DNA of 64,000 nt from Flavihumibacter solisilvae (GTDB taxonomy: Bacteria > Bacteroidota > Bacteroidia > Chitinophagales > Chitinophagaceae): positions 1-64,000 of the forward strand of contig NZ_JSVC01000010.1 in assembly GCF_000814475.1 (NCBI RefSeq), in the 5' to 3' direction. Both the position numbers and the translations under genes were made by a program. The notes under the pieces were generated by a model that made no database searches, was not told the origin of the DNA, and saw only the letters and a program-made list of their open reading frames with translations. This document shows, piece after piece, positions 42,999 through 51,038 of this stretch; the stretch's first letter is position 1, and every line of letters begins with the position of its first letter.

Positions 42999-43766
42999 AT
43001 GAATAAAGCAAAAATGTTCCTGGCTGCACTGTTTGCAGTTTGCTTCGTTTCCTGTATCCAGATCAATGAGGAAGTAGAAATCAAGGAGGACGGCTCAGGT
43101 AAACTGACCATAAAATCAGATATGGGAAAGTTGTTCGAAATGCTGAAAAGCTTTGCCGGTGAGGAAGAACTCAAAAAAGAAGGAATGGACCGTGCACTCG
43201 ATACCACCATTTACATGAAAGACATGGTAGATACGGCCACTAATATCACCAAAGAGAACAAGGCCTTATTACGGAATGGTGTCATGAACCTGAAAATGAA
43301 TATCAAGGAGAACCTGTTCAAACTTGACATGAATTATCCGTTCAAAAACTTGTCGGATGCGAATAAGCTGTATTCTGCGATGAGTGGAAATGGCATGATG
43401 GGCAATGTGCTGAAAGGACTTAACCCGAATGCCGGTGGCCAGGGTGATGGTGCCGACAATGCCGGAATCGAAAAGATCAGCAGCATTTATGACGTTGCGA
43501 TATCACCGGGCAAATACAGCCGCACGCTGAATAAAGCGCGTTACGACAGCCTGCTCAACGATCCGAAAGTACAGGAGTCGAGGGGAATGATGGCCATGAT
43601 GGAAGACATGCAGATGAACCTTACCGTAAAACTTCCGAAGGCAGCAAAAAATGTAAGCAACCCGAAAGCTACGCTTTCACCCGATAAAAAGACAGTGATG
43701 CTGATGGGCGGACTGATGAATGCCCTCGATTCACCGCAGAACCTGGAAATCGTTATCCAGTACTGA
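42999..43766 (+). CDS. Conserved hypothetical lipoprotein
   Basis: 255 aa. Lipoprotein signal (AALFAVCFVSCIQ), then a beta-rich N-terminal region (NEEVEIKEDGSGKLTIKSD) and a Met/Lys-rich helical middle; the C-terminus is compact beta (TLSPDKKTVMLMGGLM). Similar proteins are common in Bacteroidota as uncharacterised envelope lipoproteins; no function is known to me. Its stop codon overlaps the lysoplasmalogenase start (TGATG type), implying translational coupling. Confidence 0.75.
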   Translation: MNKAKMFLAALFAVCFVSCIQINEEVEIKEDGSGKLTIKSDMGKLFEMLKSFAGEEELKKEGMDRALDTTIYMKDMVDTATNITKENKALLRNGVMNLKMNIKENLFKLDMNYPFKNLSDANKLYSAMSGNGMMGNVLKGLNPNAGGQGDGADNAGIEKISSIYDVAISPGKYSRTLNKARYDSLLNDPKVQESRGMMAMMEDMQMNLTVKLPKAAKNVSNPKATLSPDKKTVMLMGGLMNALDSPQNLEIVIQY

Positions 43767-44443
43767 TGAAAGGACGAGGCTGGCTGGCAGGCTACGGAAT
43801 TGTGGCGGCGGTTCACCTCGCAGCTATTGCTGCAGGCTGGGACACGGTACGGTTTGTCACCAAACCCATGCTGATGGTGATCCTGGTATCGTGGTTCATG
43901 ATTGTAACCGCAGGATCCGCTTCATTGCGTACCTGGATAATTTCAGCGCTTATCTTCTCCTGGCTGGGAGATGTTTTCTTAATGATACAGGGAGGGTCCG
44001 GCTTTATCGCCGGACTTTCTTCTTTCCTGCTTGCCCATGCCTGTTATGTCATATTTTTCCTGCTTGTGCGAAGGCGATCTGGGGTGCCACGCAAATGGAA
44101 CGGGTACATACTTGCTGCCGTGGTGATTTATGTCGCCAGCTTCAATTACTACCTGTTACCGGCACTCGACTTCGCATTGAAAGTTCCCGTACTGGTATAT
44201 TCGATTATTATCGGCACCATGTTCATTGCTGTGTTCCATGCTTCGCCACGGAATAATATCTGGCACAACCTGGCCATCACCGGCGCCCTGCTATTCATCA
44301 TTTCAGACAGCATCCTTGCTGTAAATACATTCCTGGAACCGTTTGGTGCCGCAGATCTGCTGATCATGACAACGTATATCCTTGCCCAGGCATTTCTCGC
44401 ATCCGGAGCCGCTATTTGGTTGCGGACAGCGCATAAGTCATAA
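43766..44443 (+). CDS. Lysoplasmalogenase-like membrane protein (YhhN/TMEM86 family)
   Basis: 225 aa with about eight transmembrane helices. The order of charged residues (SWLGDVFLMI with the conserved Asp, SDSILAVNTF with the second Asp) matches the YhhN/TMEM86 family, whose mammalian members hydrolyse the vinyl-ether bond of lysoplasmalogens. The bacterial role in the inner membrane is uncertain. Its stop codon is part of the nadB -7 box. Confidence 0.82.
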   Translation: MKGRGWLAGYGIVAAVHLAAIAAGWDTVRFVTKPMLMVILVSWFMIVTAGSASLRTWIISALIFSWLGDVFLMIQGGSGFIAGLSSFLLAHACYVIFFLLVRRRSGVPRKWNGYILAAVVIYVASFNYYLLPALDFALKVPVLVYSIIIGTMFIAVFHASPRNNIWHNLAITGALLFIISDSILAVNTFLEPFGAADLLIMTTYILAQAFLASGAAIWLRTAHKS

Positions 44444-44448
44444 TTTTG
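44420..44448 (+). promoter_or_regulatory. Complete TTG-N18-TAATTTTG promoter for nadB
   Basis: TTG at 44420-44422 and TAATTTTG at 44441-44448, 18 nt apart, as expected for the Bacteroidota -33/-7 promoter. The -7 box begins with the stop codon of the preceding gene and ends 4 nt before the nadB ATG, predicting a leaderless transcript. Confidence 0.65.
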
Positions 44449-44452
44449 GCAC

Positions 44453-46054
44453 ATGAAAAAAACGGATTTCCTTGTAATCGGATCGGGAATAGCAGGCTTG
44501 ACGTATGCGCTTAAAATGGCGGAACAGTTTCCGGACAAAAGAATTACCGTGGTAACAAAGGCTGCGGCTGATGAAACAAATACCAAGTATGCACAGGGAG
44601 GAATAGCGGGAGTAACCGATTTTGAAAATGACAGTTTTGAAAAACATATTAACGATACTCTGATAGCCGGTGATGGGCTTTGCAATGCCCATATCGTGGA
44701 AATTGTGGTCAAGGAAGGTGTGGAAAGGATCAGGGAACTGATTGGATGGGGAGCACAGTTTGACAAGGATGCGGACGGTGATTATTCACTGGGTCGTGAG
44801 GGTGGTCACAGTGAATACCGGATCCTGCATCACAAGGACATTACGGGAAAAGAGATGGAAAGGGCACTGCTTGAAAAAGTTAAGCAGTACAGCAATATTG
44901 AAATCATCAAGCACTGGTTTGTGATTGACCTGCTGACGCAGCACCACCTGGGTTTCCTCGTTACAAAAAGCACTCCCAACATCCAGTGTTATGGAGTATA
45001 TGCACTGAATACTTCCACTCACCAGATAGAAAAGATCATTGCGGGACATACACTGCTGGCTACAGGTGGAAACGGCCAGGTGTATCGTTCAACCACGAAC
45101 CCATCGATAGCAACCGGTGATGGTGTATCGATGGTATACCGGGCAAAAGGAAGGATTGAAAATATGGAGTTCATCCAGTTTCATCCAACGGCATTATATG
45201 AACCGGGAACGGGCGGGCAGGCATTCCTGATAACGGAAGCTGTGCGCGGTGATGGAGCAATTCTCCGTAACAAGCATGGAGAGGCCTTCATGGAAAGGTA
45301 TGATGAAAGGAAGGACCTGGCACCCCGGGATATAGTAGCGCGGGCGATAGACAATGAAATGAAAATTACGGGTACGGAACATGTGTACCTCGATTGCCGG
45401 CATATGGACCAGGCGAAATTCATTCATCATTTCCCGAATATTTATGAAAAGTGCCTGTCATTGGGAATAGACATTACCAAGTCGATGATCCCCGTTGCCC
45501 CTGCGGCACATTATAGTTGTGGTGGTATCAAGACGGATGAATGGGGCCGTACATCTATCCTGAACCTGTATGCGGCAGGCGAATGTGCATCGACAGGACT
45601 GCATGGAGCGAACCGGCTGGCCAGCAATTCGCTGCTGGAAGCGATGGTATTCGGGCACCGTGCGTTTGTACATGCATCGCAGCAAGTGACGGAACTCATT
45701 GACCCGGACAGGATCCCTGACTGGGATGCAGGAGGAACGACAGATCCGCGTGAGATGATCCTGATCACCCAGAGCCTGAAGGAACTGCAGTTGCTGATGA
45801 GTGATTATGTAGGGATCGTAAGGGCAGACGTGCGACTGGAGCGCGCCATGAAACGGCTGGACCTGCTCTGGGTGGAAACAGAACAACTGTATATTACGAC
45901 CAAAGTGTCGCCGCAGTTATGCGAATTAAGGAATATGATCAGCGTTGCTTTCCTGATTGTAAAGATGGCCCAGTTCCGGAAAGAGAGCCGTGGGTTGCAT
46001 TACAATACTGACTACCCCGAAAAAAGCGAATTGCTGCAAAATATAGTCCTCTAA
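44453..46054 (+). CDS. nadB: L-aspartate oxidase NadB
   Basis: 533 aa flavoprotein. The FAD-binding GSGIAGLTYALKMAEQ starts at residue 8. Active-site blocks include GRSxGHS-type LGREGGHSEYRIL (here with the HxSR His), IQFHPTALYEPG, AVRGDGAILRN, APRDIVARAID and the C-terminal LHGANRLASNSLLEAMVFG. It oxidises L-aspartate to iminoaspartate, the first step of de novo NAD synthesis. No nadA or nadC is adjacent. Succinate dehydrogenase flavoprotein is related but lacks this length and the LHGANRL block. Cytosolic. Confidence 0.95.
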   Translation: MKKTDFLVIGSGIAGLTYALKMAEQFPDKRITVVTKAAADETNTKYAQGGIAGVTDFENDSFEKHINDTLIAGDGLCNAHIVEIVVKEGVERIRELIGWGAQFDKDADGDYSLGREGGHSEYRILHHKDITGKEMERALLEKVKQYSNIEIIKHWFVIDLLTQHHLGFLVTKSTPNIQCYGVYALNTSTHQIEKIIAGHTLLATGGNGQVYRSTTNPSIATGDGVSMVYRAKGRIENMEFIQFHPTALYEPGTGGQAFLITEAVRGDGAILRNKHGEAFMERYDERKDLAPRDIVARAIDNEMKITGTEHVYLDCRHMDQAKFIHHFPNIYEKCLSLGIDITKSMIPVAPAAHYSCGGIKTDEWGRTSILNLYAAGECASTGLHGANRLASNSLLEAMVFGHRAFVHASQQVTELIDPDRIPDWDAGGTTDPREMILITQSLKELQLLMSDYVGIVRADVRLERAMKRLDLLWVETEQLYITTKVSPQLCELRNMISVAFLIVKMAQFRKESRGLHYNTDYPEKSELLQNIVL

Positions 46055-46086
46055 CCGACTACCGTGTTTTTCACAGTCCCCCCTGC

Positions 46087-46118
46087 TTGGATTTAGCAGG
46101 ATTTGCCCACTACTTTTG
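46087..46118 (+). promoter_or_regulatory. TTG-N21-TACTTTTG promoter before the LpxL-like gene
   Basis: TTG at 46087-46089 and TACTTTTG at 46111-46118, separated by 21 nt, with the ATG at 46137. It decides the start: the open frame begins at a TTG inside this -7 box, which cannot be the initiator. Confidence 0.6.
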
Positions 46119-46136
46119 TATTTACAACCTGCGGTC

Positions 46137-47069
46137 ATGTATTATCTCGTTTATGGATTTCTTTACCTGGTATCGTTGCTCCCGATGTGGATGTTATACC
46201 TGGTCAGTGACCTGGCCGGCTGGGTGATCTTCCGGGTTTTTGGTTACCGGACCAAAGTGGTTAAGATGAACCTTGCGATTGCACTTCCGGACAAAACGGA
46301 GGAGGAGAGGGAGCAGGTCGCCAGGAAGTTTTACAGAAATTTTACGGATACTTTTATAGAAACCCTGAAGTTGTTGTCAGCTGGCAGGAAGTTCGTAACG
46401 AAACGTGTCAAGGGTGACTTCCATGTATTTGATGAATTATATGACCGGGGGCTGAAGTGCCAGGTACACCTGGGTCACAATTTCAATTGGGAAATGGGAA
46501 GCCTGGCAGTGGGGTACAGCTGCAAGTTCACGATGCTTGCGGTGTACCTGCCATTAAACAATAAGGTGATGGACAGAATCTTCCTCCGGTTGCGCACCCG
46601 TGCAGGATCTGTCCTTTTACCAGCCACAGACATGCGAAGGCAGATGCTGAAGCACGGAAGAGACAAGCAATACCTGCTTGCACTCATTGCGGACCAGGTA
46701 CCGGCGAATGTCGGAAGGGCATGGTGGTTGAATTTTTTTGGAATGCCCTCTGCATTTATTCCAGGCCCCGAAAAAGGTGCCCGGGCGGGGAATGTGCCGG
46801 TTGTCTTTGTACACATTACGAAGGAGAAGCGAGGTCATTATTATGTTCATGCACATGTTGCTGCTGAAACCCCGGCAACATTACCGGAAGGCGAGCTGAC
46901 CCGGCAGTACAGGGATTTCCTGGAGCGGGTGATCCATCAACACCCGGATATGTGGCTGTGGAGCCATCGCCGATGGAAAAAGTCCTGGCAGACGAGTTAC
47001 GAGTCACAGTGGATCGACATTCCGCCGCCACCGGCCAAATCGGTCAATCCTTATGTTTCTACCTTATAG
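46137..47069 (+). CDS. LpxL/HtrB-like lipid A acyltransferase family protein
   Basis: About 310 aa from the ATG at 46137. One N-terminal transmembrane helix, then the LPLAT fold with the catalytic HX4E motif (GHNFNWEMG, about residues 112-120), LLALIADQVPANVGRAWW and FFGMPSAFIPGPEKGA. It transfers a secondary acyl chain to lipid A, or acylates a related envelope glycolipid, at the inner face of the inner membrane. Alone in its unit; a TACTTTTG promoter precedes it. Confidence 0.85.
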   Translation: MYYLVYGFLYLVSLLPMWMLYLVSDLAGWVIFRVFGYRTKVVKMNLAIALPDKTEEEREQVARKFYRNFTDTFIETLKLLSAGRKFVTKRVKGDFHVFDELYDRGLKCQVHLGHNFNWEMGSLAVGYSCKFTMLAVYLPLNNKVMDRIFLRLRTRAGSVLLPATDMRRQMLKHGRDKQYLLALIADQVPANVGRAWWLNFFGMPSAFIPGPEKGARAGNVPVVFVHITKEKRGHYYVHAHVAAETPATLPEGELTRQYRDFLERVIHQHPDMWLWSHRRWKKSWQTSYESQWIDIPPPPAKSVNPYVSTL

Positions 47070-47124
47070 GTCATAATAGTTACTATACCCATTAAGCATT
47101 ACTCACTAATACAAATTGTTTGTT

Positions 47125-47784
47125 ATGAGACAACCATTCAAAGTGGTGCTGGTGGACGATCATGTACTAATACGAACTGGCATAAGTGCCATAGTACAAA
47201 GCTTCCACAATTACGAGGTTCTTTTCGAAGCTTCCAGCGGTAAGGAAATGATTGACCGCATTGAACCCGGAAACCTTCCGGACCTGGTCCTGATGGATGT
47301 AAACATGCCGGAAATGGACGGCTATTCTGCAACCGGCTGGCTAACGCGCCATTTCCCCGGAGTAAAAACGCTTGCTCTATCGATGTTTGACACAGAGAAT
47401 TCTATCATCCGCATGTTCAAGGCGGGAGTGAAAGGCTATGTGATGAAGTACAGCGAGCCGGCAGAACTCAGGGCAGCCATGGATGCCCTGGTCCAGAAAG
47501 GCTGTTATTATTCAGAGCTGGTGACGGGGAGACTTGTTCATACGATTAAAAAGTATGACGATGACGAAAGTGCGGGCAACCCGCTCTCCGAACTGAACGA
47601 CAGGGAGATCGAGTTCCTGAAGTTTGCCTGCACCGAGTTGACCTATAAGGAAATTGCCAAACAGATGTACCTGAGTCCGCGTACAATAGACGGCTACCGG
47701 GATTCACTGTTTGAAAAACTAAGTACAAAAAGCAGGGTTGGCCTGGTCACATTTGCGATCAGGAACGGGATTGCAGTAACTTAA
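47125..47784 (+). CDS. NarL/FixJ-type response regulator (orphan)
   Basis: About 219 aa from the ATG at 47125; a TTG at 47116 adds three residues and is less likely. Receiver domain (about 5-125) with phosphoacceptor Asp in LVLMDVNMPEMDG and the Lys of GYVMKYSEP, followed by a LuxR-type HTH (about 150-215; LNDREIEFLKFACTELTYKEIAKQM). No histidine kinase is adjacent, so the sensor is elsewhere. Controls transcription after phosphorylation; its targets are unknown. Confidence 0.92.
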   Translation: MRQPFKVVLVDDHVLIRTGISAIVQSFHNYEVLFEASSGKEMIDRIEPGNLPDLVLMDVNMPEMDGYSATGWLTRHFPGVKTLALSMFDTENSIIRMFKAGVKGYVMKYSEPAELRAAMDALVQKGCYYSELVTGRLVHTIKKYDDDESAGNPLSELNDREIEFLKFACTELTYKEIAKQMYLSPRTIDGYRDSLFEKLSTKSRVGLVTFAIRNGIAVT

Positions 47785-47799
47785 GATCGATCCCTGGGA

Positions 47800-49206
47800 T
47801 CAATTCAGCATACTGGCTTCCTTTTCTACTTTGATGCCTTTTTGTTCCTTAATAGCGGACCAGCCACCAGAAATGTTGCGGAGGTTATGGATGCCCTGTC
47901 GTTTAAGCAATGAAGATGCAATTACGCTTCTATAACCACCGGCACAATGAACATAGATGTTGAGGTTATCTTCAAGTTGTGCCAGCACCGCAGGGTCGCT
48001 CATATCACTTAAGGGGATATTGATTGCGCCACTGACATGACCTTCTGCAAACTCGGCGGGCTTGCGCACATCGAGTACTACGAGATTAGGGTCATGCGGC
48101 AGATCCATAGCCAGTTCGTCTGTATCAACGTCAATAATGAGATCGAAAGGATAGCCGTGATCCTGCCAGGCTTTGAAACTACCGGACAGGAAACCTGAAA
48201 TATTTTCGAAGCCGACGCGGGCGAGGCGGATCAAAGATTCTTCCTCCCTGCCTTCGGCAGCGATCAGGATGATGGGTGTATTGAAAGGCAGGAGACTTCC
48301 GGCCCATTCCGCATACCGTCCTTCGAGGCCGATGCTTACAGAACCGGGAACAAATCCCGCTGTGAACTCGGCTGAGGGCCTTGTATCCAGGATAGTGGCG
48401 GTACCCTGGTCATGCATTTGTTTTACCAGTTCGGGTGTAAGCGGTCTCAGGCCATTTTTCATGATCTCTTCGAGGGGACCGTAACCTTCTTTATTGATCC
48501 GGGCGTTGATCGGGAAATATAAAGGTGCTTCGGTGAGTCCTTCGGTGACAGATTTGATGAAATTCTCCCTGCTCTGAGGCTGGAGGGCGTAATTCGTCAG
48601 TTTTTGCTGGCCGATGGTACTGAAAGTTTCGGGACCAAGCTGTTTGCCGCAGCTGCTGCCGGGGCCGTGAGCTGGGTAAACGATCACTTCACCAGGGAGG
48701 GGAATAATCTTGTTGTTAAGGCTGTCGAACAGCATGGAGGCAAGTTCTTCCTTGCTGAGGTTACCGCTGCTGAGGTCGGGTCTGCCTACATCACCAACAA
48801 ACAGGGTGTCGCCGGTGAAAACTGCGTGGGGGCGGTCGTTTTCATCCCTGAGCAGGAAACACGCAGATTCAAGGGTGTGACCCGGTGTATGCAGTACTTC
48901 GATGGACAGGTCGCCTAACGTAAATCTTTCACCGTCCTTAGCCAGGTGAATGGGATATGCTGTTTCCGTTCCGGGTCCGAAAACGATGGGTGCACCAGTG
49001 GCTTTCGAAAGATCGAGATGTCCACTGATGAAATCTGCGTGAAAATGGGTTTCAAAAATAAAACGGATCGTGGCGTTACGGGAAGAGGCAAGTTCCGTAT
49101 AGGCTGAAATGTCGCGCAACGGATCGATTATAGCTGCCTGGCCGTTACTTTCAATATAATATGCTGCTTCAGAGAGGCAGGATGTATAGAGTTGCTGGAT
49201 AAACAT
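47800..49206 (-). CDS. Persulfide-dioxygenase-like metallo-beta-lactamase fused to two rhodanese domains
   Basis: 468 aa. The N-terminal MBL domain (about 1-250) has the metal motif THFHADFISGH and GDTLFVGDVGRPDL, as in ETHE1/PDO persulfide dioxygenases. Rhodanese 1 (about 255-355) lacks a catalytic Cys; its active-loop region reads IAAEGREEES. Rhodanese 2 (about 365-460) has the active loop HCAGGYRS with Cys. It probably oxidises glutathione- or other persulfides to sulfite with sulfur transfer by the second rhodanese. The gene is directly downstream of an ArsR-type regulator but behind its own terminator/promoter pair. Confidence 0.88.
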   Translation of the reverse strand: MFIQQLYTSCLSEAAYYIESNGQAAIIDPLRDISAYTELASSRNATIRFIFETHFHADFISGHLDLSKATGAPIVFGPGTETAYPIHLAKDGERFTLGDLSIEVLHTPGHTLESACFLLRDENDRPHAVFTGDTLFVGDVGRPDLSSGNLSKEELASMLFDSLNNKIIPLPGEVIVYPAHGPGSSCGKQLGPETFSTIGQQKLTNYALQPQSRENFIKSVTEGLTEAPLYFPINARINKEGYGPLEEIMKNGLRPLTPELVKQMHDQGTATILDTRPSAEFTAGFVPGSVSIGLEGRYAEWAGSLLPFNTPIILIAAEGREEESLIRLARVGFENISGFLSGSFKAWQDHGYPFDLIIDVDTDELAMDLPHDPNLVVLDVRKPAEFAEGHVSGAINIPLSDMSDPAVLAQLEDNLNIYVHCAGGYRSVIASSLLKRQGIHNLRNISGGWSAIKEQKGIKVEKEASMLN

Positions 49207-49211
49207 AGCTG

Positions 49212-49219
49212 CAAAAATA
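49212..49219 (-). promoter_or_regulatory. TAnnTTTG -7 promoter box embedded in a terminator U-tract, for the persulfide dioxygenase gene
   Basis: The minus strand reads TATTTTTG, exact consensus, 5 nt before the ATG at 49206. Its T-run is the U-tract of the terminator at 49224-49247, so one segment ends the arsR message and begins the next. Confidence 0.6.
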
Positions 49220-49223
49220 AAAA

Positions 49224-49247
49224 AAGCGGGGCATTTGGACCCCGCTT
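49224..49247 (-). terminator. Rho-independent terminator of the arsR-type gene
   Basis: AAGCGGGG (49224-49231), 8-nt loop, CCCCGCTT (49240-49247): perfect 8-bp GC-rich stem, followed on the minus strand by a T-rich tail. Confidence 0.85.
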
Positions 49248-49265
49248 AACTAGTTACTGGTAGAA

Positions 49266-49607
49266 TTAATTAATGATATCTTCCACACAACGGCTGATCT
49301 CAACGATCCTGGGTTCATTCAGGCGGTAGTAAATAAATTTACCATCGCGTTCGGTCTTCACGATGCCTGCTCTGCGAAGAATCGCAAGGTGCTGCGATGC
49401 TACAGATTGTTCCAGCCTTAACCTAACATAGATTTCTGTCACGGTTAACTTGTCATTCTCCTCCAGCAATTTCATGATCTGCTGACGGAGTTTGTGATTC
49501 ATTGCCCTAAGCGTCAGCGCGGCCTTTTTAACGTGTAAGAAATCAACTTTCATTTCCGGGCCTTCTACCTCGTTTACCAATAGAAAATTTCCTGCTACTG
49601 TGTTCAT
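49266..49607 (-). CDS. ArsR-family winged-helix regulator with a single Cys
   Basis: 113 aa. Winged HTH with recognition region TEIYVRLRLEQSVASQHLAIL (split here: VTEIYVRLRLEQ, SVASQHLAILRRAG) and wing KTERDGKFIYYRL. It has only one Cys (about residue 108, SRCVEDI), so it cannot use an intramolecular Cys-Cys switch as BigR/SqrR do. Its position before a persulfide dioxygenase suggests sulfur or metal sensing by another route, or an unrelated signal. An internal ATG (49553) would give a 95-aa form. Confidence 0.85.
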   Translation of the reverse strand: MNTVAGNFLLVNEVEGPEMKVDFLHVKKAALTLRAMNHKLRQQIMKLLEENDKLTVTEIYVRLRLEQSVASQHLAILRRAGIVKTERDGKFIYYRLNEPRIVEISRCVEDIIN

Positions 49608-49619
49608 GTCTGAAGATTG

Positions 49620-49633
49620 GATTTTTTAAAATC
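49620..49633. promoter_or_regulatory. GATTTT-TT-AAAATC palindrome in the arsR leader
   Basis: 6-2-6 inverted repeat 12 bp upstream of the ATG at 49607 and downstream of the -7 box, a usual place for an autoregulatory ArsR operator. AT-rich, so chance is possible. Confidence 0.35.
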
Positions 49634-49657
49634 AATGAATGCCTTAACCTTAGCACG

Positions 49658-49665
49658 CAAATTTA
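49658..49665 (-). promoter_or_regulatory. TAnnTTTG -7 promoter box for the arsR-type gene
   Basis: The minus strand reads TAAATTTG, exact consensus, leaving a leader of about 45 nt that contains the palindrome at 49620-49633. Confidence 0.5.
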
Positions 49666-49690
49666 CATAGCAATTTTTTAAAATGCTTCA

Positions 49691-50365
49691 TCATTTTGCT
49701 TTTACGGGCGTGTAAAAAGCTTTTATGTATTGGGGTTCAGCGTAAGCGAGGTCGCAAAACTCCCTCCTGGCGTACATTCCGGCCGCTAATTCGAGTCCAT
49801 CAGCCGCTGACACCGTCACGTTTCCGAAGCTTGCATCAACGCTTTTTAACATGTTATTATATTTCGGCGATCCATCACCGAAAAAGCAGATGTGTCTTTT
49901 TTCCAGCCAGTTATCAAAACTTCCCGGTTCAAGGACCAGGGCAGCCGGCGGCATAATTTCATCCAGGTCGCGGTTGAAAATGGCGGTATATACTTCCATG
50001 CGGCGGGCGTCGATCATCGGGCAGTACCAGTTGTCGCCTTCCAGTTGTTTTATGGCTGCGTTCGCCATAATTTTAAGGGTATTCACCGAAATAAGCGGGA
50101 TTTTCAACACGTAGCAAAGCCCTTTCGCTGTTGCCATGCCTACCCGGAGACCAGTATATGAGCCTGGGCCGGCAGATACGGCAACGGCATCGAGATCATT
50201 AAGGGTGGTTCCGGACAGCCGGGTCAACTCCTTTATGGCGGGCTGGATCCAGGCTGCATGTTCTTTCTGACGGTCATTTTTAAGCAGGACAGGATCCTTA
50301 CCATCAATAGATATACAGACACCGGCGTCCTGCAGGGCAGTATCGATCATTAAAATTCTAGCCAT
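49691..50365 (-). CDS. tsaB: TsaB, tRNA N6-threonylcarbamoyladenosine biosynthesis protein
   Basis: 224 aa, ASKHA-fold. N-terminal ILMIDTALQDAGVCIS, then the family signature VAVSAGPGSYTGLRVGMATAKGL and CYVLKIPLISVNTL. TsaB is the scaffold partner of TsaD in making t6A37 on ANN-decoding tRNAs; tsaD, tsaE and tsaC are not in this window. Its ATG overlaps the stop of the upstream hydroxyacyl-CoA dehydrogenase-like gene by 1 bp, implying co-translation. Confidence 0.92.
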   Translation of the reverse strand: MARILMIDTALQDAGVCISIDGKDPVLLKNDRQKEHAAWIQPAIKELTRLSGTTLNDLDAVAVSAGPGSYTGLRVGMATAKGLCYVLKIPLISVNTLKIMANAAIKQLEGDNWYCPMIDARRMEVYTAIFNRDLDEIMPPAALVLEPGSFDNWLEKRHICFFGDGSPKYNNMLKSVDASFGNVTVSAADGLELAAGMYARREFCDLAYAEPQYIKAFYTPVKAK

Positions 50366-51006
50366 TATACAGATTGAACGGCTGCCCCAAGGCCTGGAGA
50401 CGGAGCATATTTGGAATCAGTTTTAGCGAGTTTTTCCAGCAGGCCATACACTTTTTTAACCCCGATCCTTTCTGCCCATTCGAAGGGACCAAAGGGATAA
50501 TTGGTCCCCAATTTCATGGCCGTATCGATTTCCCGGGCAGTGCTGATCTTCTCATGGAGGGTGTGATAGGCTTCGTTGATAATCATGGAAATGATCCTTG
50601 GCCTGATCATGCCGGGAGAATCAGGGACCACCTGCCAGCTGAAGCCACAACCAGCGGCAAACCTTTCGAGAACCTGGGGAACCTGGCCATCTTTTGTCGA
50701 GAGCTCAAGCATTTCCAGGAATCCAAAGCCTGGCCAGCCATTGAACCTGGCTACATCCAGGCCAATTTCTTCAAGGGTAAGATCTACGGCATTTACCAGC
50801 AGAACGGCGGGCTGAAGCGACTTTAACCGGCTGAGATAGCTTTCTCCGGCCTCGAATTCAAAATCAATATAGACGTCTGCACGTATTGCGCAGAAGGTCT
50901 CAAGATCCTGGCTCCGCAACAAATTTACATGTTGTCCGCAGGCAGGCGGAAATGCGTCTTGTGCACTATTGGAATGAATGGAAACTGTAAGTGAAGTTTC
51001 AAACAT
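50365..51006 (-). CDS. 3-hydroxyacyl-CoA dehydrogenase-like protein, C-terminal-domain type
   Basis: About 213 aa from the ATG at 51006; upstream ATG/TTG codons (51009, 51012) touch the -7 box and are unlikely. The second half (about 120-205) matches the 3HCDH C-terminal domain (MIRPRIISMIINEAYHTL, NYPFGPFEWAERIGV), but the N-terminal NAD-binding Rossmann motif is not recognisable. It may be a degenerate or accessory form of a fatty-acid beta-oxidation enzyme. Followed directly by tsaB. A TACTTTTG box 3 nt upstream predicts a leaderless message. Confidence 0.75.
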   Translation of the reverse strand: MFETSLTVSIHSNSAQDAFPPACGQHVNLLRSQDLETFCAIRADVYIDFEFEAGESYLSRLKSLQPAVLLVNAVDLTLEEIGLDVARFNGWPGFGFLEMLELSTKDGQVPQVLERFAAGCGFSWQVVPDSPGMIRPRIISMIINEAYHTLHEKISTAREIDTAMKLGTNYPFGPFEWAERIGVKKVYGLLEKLAKTDSKYAPSPGLGAAVQSV

Positions 51007-51009
51007 CAT

Positions 51010-51017
51010 CAAAAGTA
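51010..51017 (-). promoter_or_regulatory. TAnnTTTG -7 box for the 50365 gene, back-to-back with the ridA box
   Basis: The minus strand reads TACTTTTG, 3 nt before the ATG at 51006. Only 9 bp separate it from the opposing ridA -7 box, so the two promoters overlap. Confidence 0.55.
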
Positions 51018-51026
51018 CAAAGCAAT

Positions 51027-51034
51027 TATTTTTG
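51027..51034 (+). promoter_or_regulatory. TAnnTTTG -7 box for ridA
   Basis: TATTTTTG, 4 nt before the ATG at 51039. This fixes the ridA start at 51039 rather than the GTG at 50991. Confidence 0.6.
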
Positions 51035-51038
51035 GGAC

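Noticed and set aside
47789-47801. GATCCC-T-GGGATC palindrome
   Set aside because: A 1-nt loop and no tail; probably chance, although it lies between convergent genes.
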